From Proteromonas lacertae (lineage: Eukaryota; Sar; Bigyra; Opalinata; Proteromonadidae), in the NCBI GenBank assembly GCA_002245135.1, contig NGBS01000901.1, positions 1 to 64,000 of the forward strand: a DNA stretch of 64,000 bases, in the 5' to 3' direction. Shown here in pieces: positions 34,679-44,533 of the stretch (positions are counted from its first letter, which is position 1; each line of letters starts with the position of its first letter). The position numbers and the translations under genes are program-made. The notes under the pieces are model-generated. The model was not told the origin of the DNA. It did not search any database and saw nothing but the letters and a program-made list of their open reading frames with translations.

Positions 34679-36547
34679 TTATTTGCACAAAATATGTTCA
34701 TCACCTGTATTTATATCACGAACATTGGATTTAGGAATTTCATCCAGTACAACCACATTATTATCATCTCCGTCATTTATCAACTTTCCATCCACAAATA
34801 AAGAACAATAAGGTCCTACATTCCAATATCTACCAATATTAAATCTATTGAAATAAACATGGCCTTTAATCCAATCTTTAAACAACAAATAAGTACTTTT
34901 ATCATTTACACCATTTGTTAGAATGTAACTGTTAATAACTGGACCATATGTTTTATTAGCAGCAATAATGCCTACCTTATTCTTTAATTTATTCATTTCT
35001 TTGTAATTGAGTGTAGCAATCTTATCCATATCCATCACATAAATAGTAAAATTAGATACAGCTGCTCCATTTATTCTAAAATGATTAAATCCTTTCCATA
35101 ACACTGAATCTCTTAAAGGATTATCAATATAACCAACAGATTCTACTAATAAATCCAATATACCACTTTCACTACCTATATTCAACGTAACTGTCTTATT
35201 TTCATAGTTTAAAGATGTAATATACTTTGAATTATAATATACTATTAACCTATCATGTATATTCTGTACTGCAATTGTTTTAGATGTACTTGATGTTAAT
35301 TTCGTCCTATACAATACATATAATCCACTAGAACTAACATTCAACTCATTAAACAATAGTGTTGAAGAATTAGTAATGATTTTACTACTTATAGTATTTA
35401 GTATATCAAATAAATGAATAGACTGTTTATAAACTAAACTACCATATCCTGATTTACTTCGGTTTGCGGGTATATATGGAAATGGTCCAGAAAATTCCCC
35501 CAGAAAATTTCTTAACTTTGTAAACACCTCACCAGTATCACCATTCTCTCTGATAAATGTTTCATCGTAATAGACAGTATGATCGATCAAATAGGTGTTA
35601 TTATAGAAATCAACTCCATTTTGATTCAAGCCTAGGTTTGTACCACCTACTAATGGTTCAAGTATAATTGATACATTATAACTTAACATTTCTTGAAGTA
35701 TGACGATTAATTTCGAAATATCTAAATGAGTAACATGTTTATTATAGAAATAGTTTGGACGATTAAATATTGTATATTTCATAACAATTGGTATATTTTT
35801 CTTCACTTTAAGTAATTCTGATATACTTTTAGCAATATTCTGATTATCACCTATATTCATCGATATAGTTGGAAGTAAGTATGGTGTACTACCACATTTA
35901 ATATTTAATTCTTTACTAATATCATTTGTAAATATAATAGTTTCCTCATTTAAATTATGTCTGGTAATGTTGTATACACTATCTAAATATGTATCATCAC
36001 ATACCTTATAATCTCCAAAATGAGATTCGATTTGTATCATCAACACAGTACCACCATTTCCTTCACTATACAAATGAGGTTTTATAATTGGTAATAATGA
36101 ATTAAAATACTGTTCTACAGATGACATAAACCTTATATCTGAACTTCTTATTTTTGAATCAACTTCATTTGATAATAACCAAGGAGGTAAACCACCTAAA
36201 CTGTATTCTGAACCAATGAATGGACCTATAGATAGAATTACATACAAACCATGTTTTTCGATTAAATATAAGAATGAATCTAAATCTCCTGAGTCTGTAA
36301 AGTAATAGGTTGTTTGATTTGGTTGATGTAAAGCCCAAGGAACATTGACATATACTGTATTCACTCCTAATGATTTAACTTTAGAAATGTAATCTTCCCA
36401 TGATCTATGGTATATAGAATAGTAATTCATCGTTCCTCCAAATATAATAAATGGAAGACCATCTAACAAAAATGTACTGTCTCTTATTTCAAATTTGGTA
36501 CATAAAATTTTCACAAACAACAACGATAAGATAAAGAAAAATAACAT
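34679..36547 (-). CDS. GH35 beta-galactosidase-like secreted protein, nucleophile missing
   Basis: 622 residues, single exon, with signal peptide MLFFFILSLLFVKILC. GH35 landmarks in order: FIIFGGTMNYYSI, VNTVYVNVPWALHQP, GLYVILSIGPFIGSEYSLGGLPPWLL, and the acid/base region LMIQIESHFGDY (Glu present; usually QIENEYG). The nucleophile region, usually SEFxxGWxDHW, reads VMKYTIFNRPNYF with no Glu. LVGGTNLG is conserved. There are many N-glycosylation sequons. It is probably a lectin-like or otherwise repurposed GH35 homologue rather than an active galactosidase. Divergent from the TEX264-like gene, with a shared ~70-bp promoter. Confidence 0.85.
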   Translation of the reverse strand: MLFFFILSLLFVKILCTKFEIRDSTFLLDGLPFIIFGGTMNYYSIYHRSWEDYISKVKSLGVNTVYVNVPWALHQPNQTTYYFTDSGDLDSFLYLIEKHGLYVILSIGPFIGSEYSLGGLPPWLLSNEVDSKIRSSDIRFMSSVEQYFNSLLPIIKPHLYSEGNGGTVLMIQIESHFGDYKVCDDTYLDSVYNITRHNLNEETIIFTNDISKELNIKCGSTPYLLPTISMNIGDNQNIAKSISELLKVKKNIPIVMKYTIFNRPNYFYNKHVTHLDISKLIVILQEMLSYNVSIILEPLVGGTNLGLNQNGVDFYNNTYLIDHTVYYDETFIRENGDTGEVFTKLRNFLGEFSGPFPYIPANRSKSGYGSLVYKQSIHLFDILNTISSKIITNSSTLLFNELNVSSSGLYVLYRTKLTSSTSKTIAVQNIHDRLIVYYNSKYITSLNYENKTVTLNIGSESGILDLLVESVGYIDNPLRDSVLWKGFNHFRINGAAVSNFTIYVMDMDKIATLNYKEMNKLKNKVGIIAANKTYGPVINSYILTNGVNDKSTYLLFKDWIKGHVYFNRFNIGRYWNVGPYCSLFVDGKLINDGDDNNVVVLDEIPKSNVRDINTGDEHILCK

Positions 36548-36575
36548 AATAGAATTAAAACAAGATTTGATTCCT

Positions 36576-36581
36576 GCTTGA
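36576..36581. promoter_or_regulatory. GCTTGA motif in a bidirectional promoter
   Basis: It lies 29 nt from the GH35 start (36547) and 34 nt from the TEX264-like start (36615) in a 67-bp divergent intergenic gap. Confidence 0.4.
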
Positions 36582-36614
36582 CTTAGATTTTATTGTTGTT
36601 TATCATTTTAAAAA

Positions 36615-37368
36615 ATGAACATTTTCTGCCTTATTATTGCTATGTTACTTCCTTATTTGACAATGTTCTCAGCATTGTGCACTGTTTTAGGATTTATTGG
36701 TATGTGGTACTTGTCATTGTTTCAATATCCTTTTGATTTTATAATGAAACAAAAAGTTTAACCTTTACACATAAATAAGTCCAGAATTAGATGCTGTTGA
36801 GATGGGAGAATTACATGTTGCGTATTATTGTAGAATATTATTATTTATTTTAGATATATCACAACTGTAGGACCATTCAGCGAGATGGGTAAAGCATATG
36901 ATAAATTAGGTAAAAATGATGGGTGAAGTATAATATATATTTATTCAATTATTGTATAAAATATAATAGCTTCCAAAAGGCAAACTCATCGATAAGGGAT
37001 ATGTTGATGTTTATCATACAAATCCACAAAAATCTAAACCAGAAGAACAAAGATGGAGCAGTGGTATAATGTTTGAAGCAAAGGATGGAATAGAAGAAGA
37101 TTTGAAAAAAGTTGGATTTGAAATAACCACAATTAAAGCTCAAGAAGCCTTAAGATCAAGATTATATATGAGAAGTGAGTATTCTTATGTTGTGAATTCT
37201 GAAAGAATGAGTAAGAGCATGGTTAAATTCATTAAAGATAGTGGACTAAAGTGTGAATCTTCAATTGTTGCTATAAGTAGAAAAGATGATCCAACTCATT
37301 TAGACGTATTGTATTACCCTAAAGAAAAGGGATGGCTTGCAACTAGTATGGACACTTATGATAATTAA
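36615..37368 (+). CDS. TEX264-like membrane-anchored GyrI-fold protein
   Basis: Starts MNIFCLIIAMLLPYLTMFSALC, a hydrophobic N-terminal anchor. Exons continue PELDAVEMGELHVAYY, YITTVGPFSEMGKAYDKLGKNDG and PKGKLIDKGYVDVYHTNPQ, followed by a GyrI-like region (EEQRWSSGIMFEA, FEITTIKAQEALRSRLYMRSEYSYVV, THLDVLYYP). The YxxNP...C/W-x-x-G signature and layout match TEX264, the ER membrane receptor for selective autophagy in animals. The donor before LPKGKL could not be placed in frame (one base off), so either the splice model or one base is wrong. No LIR motif was assigned. Confidence 0.55.
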
Positions 37369-37425
37369 ACAATTTAAATATGTTGTTTTAATGACTTTCT
37401 GATTAGTCAAACATGTTTGTTCTAA

Positions 37426-38319
37426 ATGAATTCTAAAAAAATTATAATCTTCTCTACAGCTGCAATTGCTGCAGGAACTGCTATTTATTTTTATTTAGTA
37501 TGTTTATTATTTTATGTTGTAGAGAAAGAAGCGATCTAAGGATCTTCCACCACCTCCTAATGGTATTTTAGCATATAGCATAATAATAGGAATTCTATTT
37601 GATAGTTATTATAGAATATTGTCATATATCAATAGATCTATGGAAGAAATAGGAGTATAAAGAAGAATTATTGATATTTAGATGAAACTTCTGGATGCCA
37701 AATACCAGTTATTAACACAAAATGCACAAGAGAGTAAAGTAAATGCAATGCTAGCCACTAAGTTCATGGAATACCTCAAAAAGATTTCAAATACTGTATT
37801 ATGAAAGTAATCATGTATATAATTGCATAGTATTATGAAAAATTCAATGTAACACCAGAACAAGTAGAAATCTCTCAAAAATACTATAATGATACAAAAG
37901 AACATCAACATTTAGTTCAATTCCTGAATAATTGTTATGCAAATGTAGTAGGAGATAAAGCAAAATATATTAAACCATCAGCAGAACTTACAGAGAAAGT
38001 AATATTCGATATTTATAACGAAATATCAACTAAAACAATAGAAAAATATAAAAGATTAGTTTATAAATTTTATGAAAATAATGGAATTACAAAAGATAAG
38101 AAATGGAAGGAATTGAGTGAAGAAAATGAGAAATATAAATTATATTTTGATGAGAAATTGACAGATATTTCTAATGAAGTTTCATTTGATATATTAAATA
38201 AATATAATATTACACAATTAGAGTATGATTCTGCATTGCATAATTTCATTCAAAATCCTGAATTTGCTAGTAAATATCAGAATATTGTACGTAATTTATC
38301 TGAAGCAATTGATTTTTAA
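37426..38319 (+). CDS. N-terminally membrane-anchored helical protein
   Basis: MNSKKIIIFSTAAIAAGTAIYFYL is a single anchor helix. A ~25-nt intron leads to a basic-proline linker (RKKRSKDLPPPPN). Three more short introns (near 37562, 37657 and 37799) join GILFDSYYRILSYINRSMEEIG, MKLLDAKYQLLTQ and YYEKFNVTPEQVEIS to a long all-helical C-terminal domain ending AIDF. A basic stretch after the helix suits an ER or mitochondrial outer-membrane protein with its bulk in the cytosol. Family not recognised. Confidence 0.6.
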
Positions 38320-38400
38320 TTTGTACTTTTCTATTCTAACATGTTTATTTTGTATTTATTAAAATAGGTTTGATTATTGTTTGAAAATTGAGAAAATTAA

Positions 38401-38951
38401 ATGAGTTATTTTTCAAAGGCTATTACTAAATTTAACAGAATAAGTATATTTATACTTTTATTTTACTAGGCACTGTTGGTTTTAGAAATATCACATCTTT
38501 TACACCAGTAATTACTAGAAATAGTATTAGTTGTTATTTAAGTGTTTAGGTCGTAGTGTTTTCAATATTCATAACTCTGTAAGAATGTTTTCAAATGAAA
38601 ATAAAGGAGATGATGGTGATGTGTTGACTTTAAAAGGACCAGATGGTAGAGCAATAAAAATATCAAAATCTGAACTTATCAACTCACTTTTTGGTGGAAG
38701 ATGGTTGTTCAAATTGTCAAGATGGGTGTTGTTGTGGTGAAAATCACAATGAAGAATGTAATAAACCAAAAGAATATGTTTATTATGCAAATATAGCTGA
38801 TTCACATCACAGTGAGGGTAGTTGTGGATGTGGTTGTGGTTGTGGATGTCATAATGAAAATGAAGGCGAATGTTGTGGTGGAAGATGTGAAAATGAAGAA
38901 GGGTGTGGATGTGGTTGTGGAGAAGGTGGTTGTGGTTGTCATAATCATTAA
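38401..38951 (+). CDS. Cys/His-rich protein with organelle-type leader, frameshifted
   Basis: Two 25-26-nt introns (after NRI and after VITRN) give a leader rich in Ser, Arg, Asn and Phe, ending SVFNIHNSVRMFSNEN, which resembles a mitochondrial or MRO targeting sequence. A short ordered segment follows (LTLKGPDGRAIKISKSELINSL). A T5 run at about 38688-38693 shifts the frame; one T fewer continues into EDGCSNCQDGCCCG, then alternating CGCGCGCGC and HNENEGECCGGRC to CGCHNH. The tail has over 20 Cys and several His, suggesting metal binding. Sequencing indel, real mutation or +1 frameshifting cannot be separated here. Confidence 0.55.
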
Positions 38952-39221
38952 TATCCATTAATAATATATAAACTTAACTCAAATCATTTTTTTTAACTGT
39001 TTTCTAATTTTAATACTTATTATTTATTATATACATTATATAACTTAATAAATATCTTATTAAATCAAATACAAAATCATATTCAATTCAATTTATTATT
39101 TATATAAAATAATAAAAACCTCAAAAAACAAAAACACAACAATGAAAAAATACATCATAAATATAACATAAACAAAATAATGTAATATATATAAATAAAA
39201 TAAATAATAATTAAATGTTAT
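38952..39221. other. non-coding convergent gap
   Basis: Very AT-rich, between convergent genes; nothing else visible. Confidence 0.4.
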
Positions 39222-40470
39222 TTACTTCATATTATACATATCACTTATTCTAATAAATAATTCCTTCAACCCATCTTCATTATAATTCATCTTACCACTT
39301 ATCATATAATAAATAATCTATAAAAATATAAAATAATGAATATATAAATATATATACAGTTAAAAAATCAATAGAATATTTCTTATTCATAAAGTAATTA
39401 ACCATATTATTATTATTATCATCATTTTTATTTCTATTGATAATTATTTCATATATTATCATTCCCATATTAACTATATCTTCTTTTATCATCAACTCAA
39501 TTTCATTTCTATTAATTAAATCAAACCTTTCACTCTCTAACTCCTTGAAAAATAATGATAATTTGTATATATTATTATGTAAATAAATTGTATCTTTTCT
39601 TACTTCATAGTAATAATATTTATTATTTCTTAAATAAATAATGGCTTTTAGAATATGTTTCATCATCCTTAATAATTCTTTTTCTGTAAATAATTCTTTC
39701 ATTTCATTGGATAAATAATATTTTAGACAAACATCACAAATCTCTTGTTCAATGTAAAGATTACTTCCTTCTTTCCAACATGTAAAATATTTAACAATAT
39801 GTTTATTGGGTGTTATATCAGACATCATCATTTCACTCATCAACTGTATCCTTCTGATGATTGAATCATTTTTTGATTTCTCTAATTTCACTTCTTTTAT
39901 AGTGTAATTCATACCATCAAAACGCTTTAAACATTTTGATAAGTTTCCATCTTCATATTGACCAATTACACTGATTTCTTCAAATTCGGTCATATATCTA
40001 CACTCATTAGCTACTAATGGTATTATTGCTGGTGACTGGGTTTCTAAGACATGGTTACGTCTTGCTGGTGTAGTGAATGGATTTGCATTGATTTTAAATG
40101 ACTTTGTGAGTGTATCATTCTCATTTAGATAGTCAAACTTAGACCCTCTTCGAAGAAAATATGGAGTTTTGGGGTTTGTTATACTGACCCTTCTTCTAGG
40201 CTTGGGAGATTGAGGATAGATGTAACTAGTGTCCATTTCTGAAGTATCTTCGATATTACTAAAGGATGGGTATTCCTCTTCCATCATTGAGTCTAATAAA
40301 CGAATATAAAATCATATTATTATACTTTCTGTGGATGAAATCTCTTGCTTCTGTAAAATCTATAAAATGAAATATTTAGAGCATACTTTTCTTCTTTTAG
40401 AAGAGGGCGATTCGTATTTAGGGTTGTTACTTACATAGCTGTCACTAATTGATACTTGTAATCGATCCAT
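39222..40470 (-). CDS. WEE1-like pseudokinase
   Basis: ATG at 40470 (MDRLQVSISDSYVSNNPKYESPSSKRRK). Introns of 27 and 33 nt join to ILQKQEISSTE and NSMMEEEYPSFS; a last ~40-nt intron near 39311-39350 leads to a C-terminal exon ending DMYNMK. The region NANPFTTPARRN...EFEEISVIGQ and KRFDGMNYTIKEVK matches WEE1-family N-lobes (NPFTP, FDGMxYAIK). The glycine loop is degenerate (GQYEDGN), the catalytic loop reads YEVRKDTIYL instead of HLDIKPENI, and no DFG is present. The Lys is retained. A catalytically dead regulator is likely, with the RRRVSITNPKTPYF segment as a possible Cdk site. Confidence 0.68.
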
Positions 40471-40653
40471 TTTTGAAATGTTACAAACTATTTTGATGAA
40501 ATTAAATATTTAAGTTAGTATAACTCAATATATTAGATTTATCACGCTTTTGTTAATAGAATATGCTTCTATTAGGATATGTAGTTAAGAATAAATTTGA
40601 ATAATTGGGTTATTGTTAATTTATCTCTAAAATAGCACCGAATTTTTCAAAAA

Positions 40654-43555
40654 ATGATTTGCAGAGAATGGAATTTGACTGGAAGTTGTAAGTTTGGAAA
40701 TCAATGTCATTATTTACATAATGCCAAATCAGCAACAGTGCCCAAGTATTAAGATATGTTTAATTTGATTTTCATAGTGATTTTGCTAAACAACCTCAAA
40801 GAGGTGAAGAAGGTATTTGTATCAATTTTTTGAATAAAGGGTTCTGTAAATTTGGTGAAAGCTGTAAGTATAAACATGAAAGACGTTCAACTGATGTTTC
40901 TCATCAACAACCATTACCTACAAGGCAAAATCCACCAGTTGTAATAAATAATTATTATCAACAACTAAGAGGTGGTATTAGACTTCCACAATCACAACAG
41001 CCAATTCAAAACCAAGCACAAGTCTGTATTACGGATGTAGCTCCAAGAATATTCCCTCCTCCAATATGTGAAGAGTTTTTTTACACCTCAAATTGCCGAT
41101 ATGGTGAAAGATGTAGAGCTTTCCATATATCTGAAAGACAATTGATTGAAATAAATCAGAACAATAAAATAAGCCAAAGAAATGTGATGAGAAATGATCC
41201 AAGAGGAATGATGAGTAATAATCAATATAATCAACCACAACAATCTCCCCAACAGCAACAACAACATCAACCTCCCAAACAATATCAACAACATGTTAAT
41301 TATAACAAAGATACTCGTCAAAATGCAAAACAAACTCATTCTTTACCAAGTGCAACAATAAATCCAAATGAAATCATCAATTTCTATAAAGAAAAGTCAA
41401 TAGCAGAAATTAACAGTTTTACAGTGGATAATCTATCTAATTTTACACCAGATATTGAAGTACAAATAGCTACAGAGTTTTCAAATATAATTTCCAAAAT
41501 CGATTACCAACACAATAGTCATAGAGGTAATAATAATAATAATAATATGAAACAGAAGTTATTGGCTTATTATAACTTACTAAAACTATTAATTGGAAGA
41601 TATGGAATAGAATTCATAAATAAAATGAATTTTAGAAATATTCGATCTTTCTTGAGTAACTGCATAAATAGTGATATTGATATGAGTTATTCGACTGTTT
41701 TATATATTCAATTATTAGATAATATTCGAGTTAATCCAATGAAGATTGATAGTGAGAAGAGTGAAGAGGAGAATAGAAAGACTTGTGAGGAATATATAGA
41801 GAAATTTGGAAATAGATTATGTGGTATATATATTAATATTTTTATTTTTATCATTTTCTTTCTCTTTCTTATATATATATATATATATAGATGAATTTAA
41901 ATCTTATAATGATGCTACACGATATGCAGATCACTTCAAATTAGATAGTTTAAAACAACGAATCAGCTTAATGAAACTTATCAATAATCCACATATTCAA
42001 ATATATGAAATATATAAAGAATTAAAGAAATGCAATCAAAAGTTAAGAGAAAGGATTATAAATGAATTATTTAAAAAGAATGATTTTGGTGGTTATATAA
42101 GATTCTTTTCACATCTGTTTAATATTGAAAATAGTAAGGATTTTAGAAAATCTAATTATATTAATCAATATTTAAAAGTATATATATATAATTTATTTCT
42201 ATTTTGAATAGTTATCTGAAGATATTGAAGTTAAATTCATCTCCACAGTCGATGATATCAATACCGAAGTTCAATTATTCTCGTCTTTCCCTTCATCTAT
42301 GATTGTTGGATTTGATATGGAGTGGAAACCAGTAAGACAAGTTAATGTAAAAGAAGTACCATCCATACTTCAACTAGCAATCAATAAACATGTTGTAATT
42401 ATAGATTTATTAGAGATCAGTAAGAATAACTTATGTATATATATATATATTTATTTTTACTGTTATATTTATTGCGTTATAGTTGATTCTATTACTTCAT
42501 TGTTGAATGTTATTAGTGAAAAACATATATTAACTGGAAGTGGATTGGATGATGATATGAAAAAATTGAAAGCACTTATTCCATCAATTAAAGATAAGAA
42601 ATTCAATAGTATTGACTTCAACAAGCCAAATTTCTTAAATACTCTCAAAAAGTCGAATATAAAAATCAGTGGCAGTAGTTTACAGAATCTCTCCATCTCT
42701 TTAATTGGATGTAATTTAGATAAGAGTGAAACGATGAGTAATTGGGAAAATCGACCATTAACTGACAAACAGTTACAATATGCAGCTGTAGATGCTCATG
42801 TTGCATTGCACATCTGTGAAGAAGTATTTAAATTGAATGAAAGCATCAAGAATAGCTTGAAACTACCAGATAATGTAAAAGTGTTTGTCAATCAAGAAAA
42901 TGATGAAATAATTGAACATAAATGTTTGATTAGTGATAATGAAGAATATTCTTACAATGAAGAGATAATTGTTGATAACAGTAATACTCCTCCAATTCCT
43001 GATGAATTATTAGATTATTATGGTGAAAGTATTCCAAAGGAATGCTTTAAATATGTACCAGTAGATGAGAAACGTATGATTTTCGTAATTTATTTAAAAT
43101 AGTATATAATGAAAAGGGTATTGCATATTTAGCTCAATTACTATCAAAATATTTCAATGTTTCAAAGGAATGTGTTAGTAAGACTGAAATGTATAATATA
43201 AAAGTATATTATGTATAGTTGGGATGATAATGGAGCTATTCTCACTTGTATTAGTAAAATAGATGACAATGTCGAGACAATGGCAATATCAGCAGATTTC
43301 TCAAAACCAGCAGAAAAGATTAAAAAAGATGAATTGATTAAAAATGACTTAATCCCTTATAATCTACCAATATTGGATTTCTGTGATATAGAAAGTCAAA
43401 TTCTTATATCCGATTCTCTTACATTCAATAGGAATATGATTGTTTCTACTGGTTTTGATAATTGGTATATGAATATTGATTTGGACTATTTGATGGATTA
43501 TAATGCTGATATCTGTGTATTAGATAGTAGATATTTTGATAAGAAGAGATTTTAA
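40654..43555 (+). CDS. CCCH zinc-finger / DEDDy 3'-5' exonuclease / YbaK-domain fusion
   Basis: One multi-exon gene. Three CCCH fingers come first (CREWNLTGSCKFGNQCHYLH; CINFLNKGFCKFGESCKYKH; CEEFFYTSNCRYGERCRAFH), the first two joined by a 31-32-nt intron. A Gln-rich linker and a helical MUT-7/EXD-like region follow, across introns near 41823-41890 and 42180-42210. The exonuclease has exo I VGFDMEWKP, exo II LTGSGLDDDMKKL and exo III LQYAAVDAHVAL, with one intron inside (42421-42480). Then comes a YbaK/prolyl-tRNA-editing-like domain: IAYLAQLLSKYFNVSKECVSKTEI, WDDNGAILTCIS, NLPILDFCDIESQILISDSL, LMDYNADICVLD. A 28-nt intron near 43179-43218 restores the frame there. All joints keep phase. 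It probably acts on RNA. Confidence 0.75.
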
Positions 43556-43652
43556 CATTATTATAGTAATATACAGTAATTTGCTTATCTAGAATTATAA
43601 TTATAAGTAACAACAACAATAACAATAATAATAGATAAAATAACAAAAATAT

Positions 43653-44492
43653 TTAAGATTGATTCTCTAGAAACGATATTGATTGTGATTTTATATAATT
43701 TTGGAATATTTGATATAATTCTTCACATCCTTCTTTAGCAAATGTTATTAAACTCTAATCAATAATAAAACATAGATTTTATAATACTTCTAATGAATCT
43801 AGTGGTAATCTAGAATTTAATTGCACGACTGAATATAAACCGGATTTTATTTGATATGCAATTGGCAGCACTGCGTTTTGTGATTTAACTTCCAAATGAT
43901 TTAAATCTAAAACTGGTGTTTTATTAATAAATCCAACTGTACATGACACTAGGAAATCTTTTAATGGAATTCCTGCATCTATAAGTGATAAGTTAACTGC
44001 ATTTATGGCTGCAGAGAGTTGACCTCCATCTGCTGACAATATCTGAATTGTTATAATTATTTCACATTGTGAGAAGAAGTCTGTAATTACTAGAGGTTTA
44101 AATGTCCTTTCTATTGTTTCTCCTATTTCTAAAAAGGCTGGTTCGTTCATTCGATGTACTTTCCTTTCTGAGGTTGCAAATGGTGCTTGAAATACTTCAC
44201 ATTTCATTGTTAAAGGATCGTTAAGATTTGAAGTAGAACGCATTCCTTTAAACTGTTTTGGACCTTTTCTATTGTTTGAATAATAATAACTTCAAAAATA
44301 TATACACTGTTGCTAGTACTATTGTATTTCCCATTTCTAAGTATGCACTACCATCGGCTGTTTTTATTAGTCCAAGTTTGCATCTAATCCTTCTCATTTC
44401 CTTAGGTCGACGACCATCTATTCTAAGACCATTTACACCTATATATTCTAATTTACTCTATTTACATCATTAGAAAATAAAGATTATACCAT
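43653..44492 (-). CDS. RRP41: exosome RNase PH-like subunit RRP41/EXOSC4
   Basis: ATG at 44492 is immediately followed by a 33-nt intron, so the first exon is one codon. Then SKLEYIGVNGLRIDGRRPKEMRRIRCKLGLI, ADGSAYLEMGNTIVLATV, a second intron (near 44260-44298), KGPKQFKG, FATSERK, IQILSADGGQLSAAINAVNLSLIDAGIPLKDFLVSCTVGF and DLNHLE. A third intron near 43745-43778 adds a C-terminal exon ending FLENQS. These are the RNase PH-fold signatures of RRP41, a ring subunit of the RNA exosome acting in 3'-5' RNA decay. It shares a 41-bp divergent promoter with the GT41 gene, with TCAAGCC in the middle. Confidence 0.88.
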
Positions 44493-44500
44493 TTCAATTA

Positions 44501-44507
44501 TCAAGCC
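44501..44507. promoter_or_regulatory. TCAAGCC motif in a bidirectional promoter
   Basis: 9 nt from the RRP41 ATG and 27 nt from the GT41 ATG, in a 41-bp intergenic gap. A strong positional case for the recurrent motif. Confidence 0.42.
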
Positions 44508-44533
44508 AAACCTCTATATTTTTTTTTATTACG

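Noticed and set aside
43150-43220. Frameshift between the exonuclease and YbaK parts
   Set aside because: A 28-nt GTATAATATA...TATAG intron restores phase and yields the expected KTEIWDDNG join.
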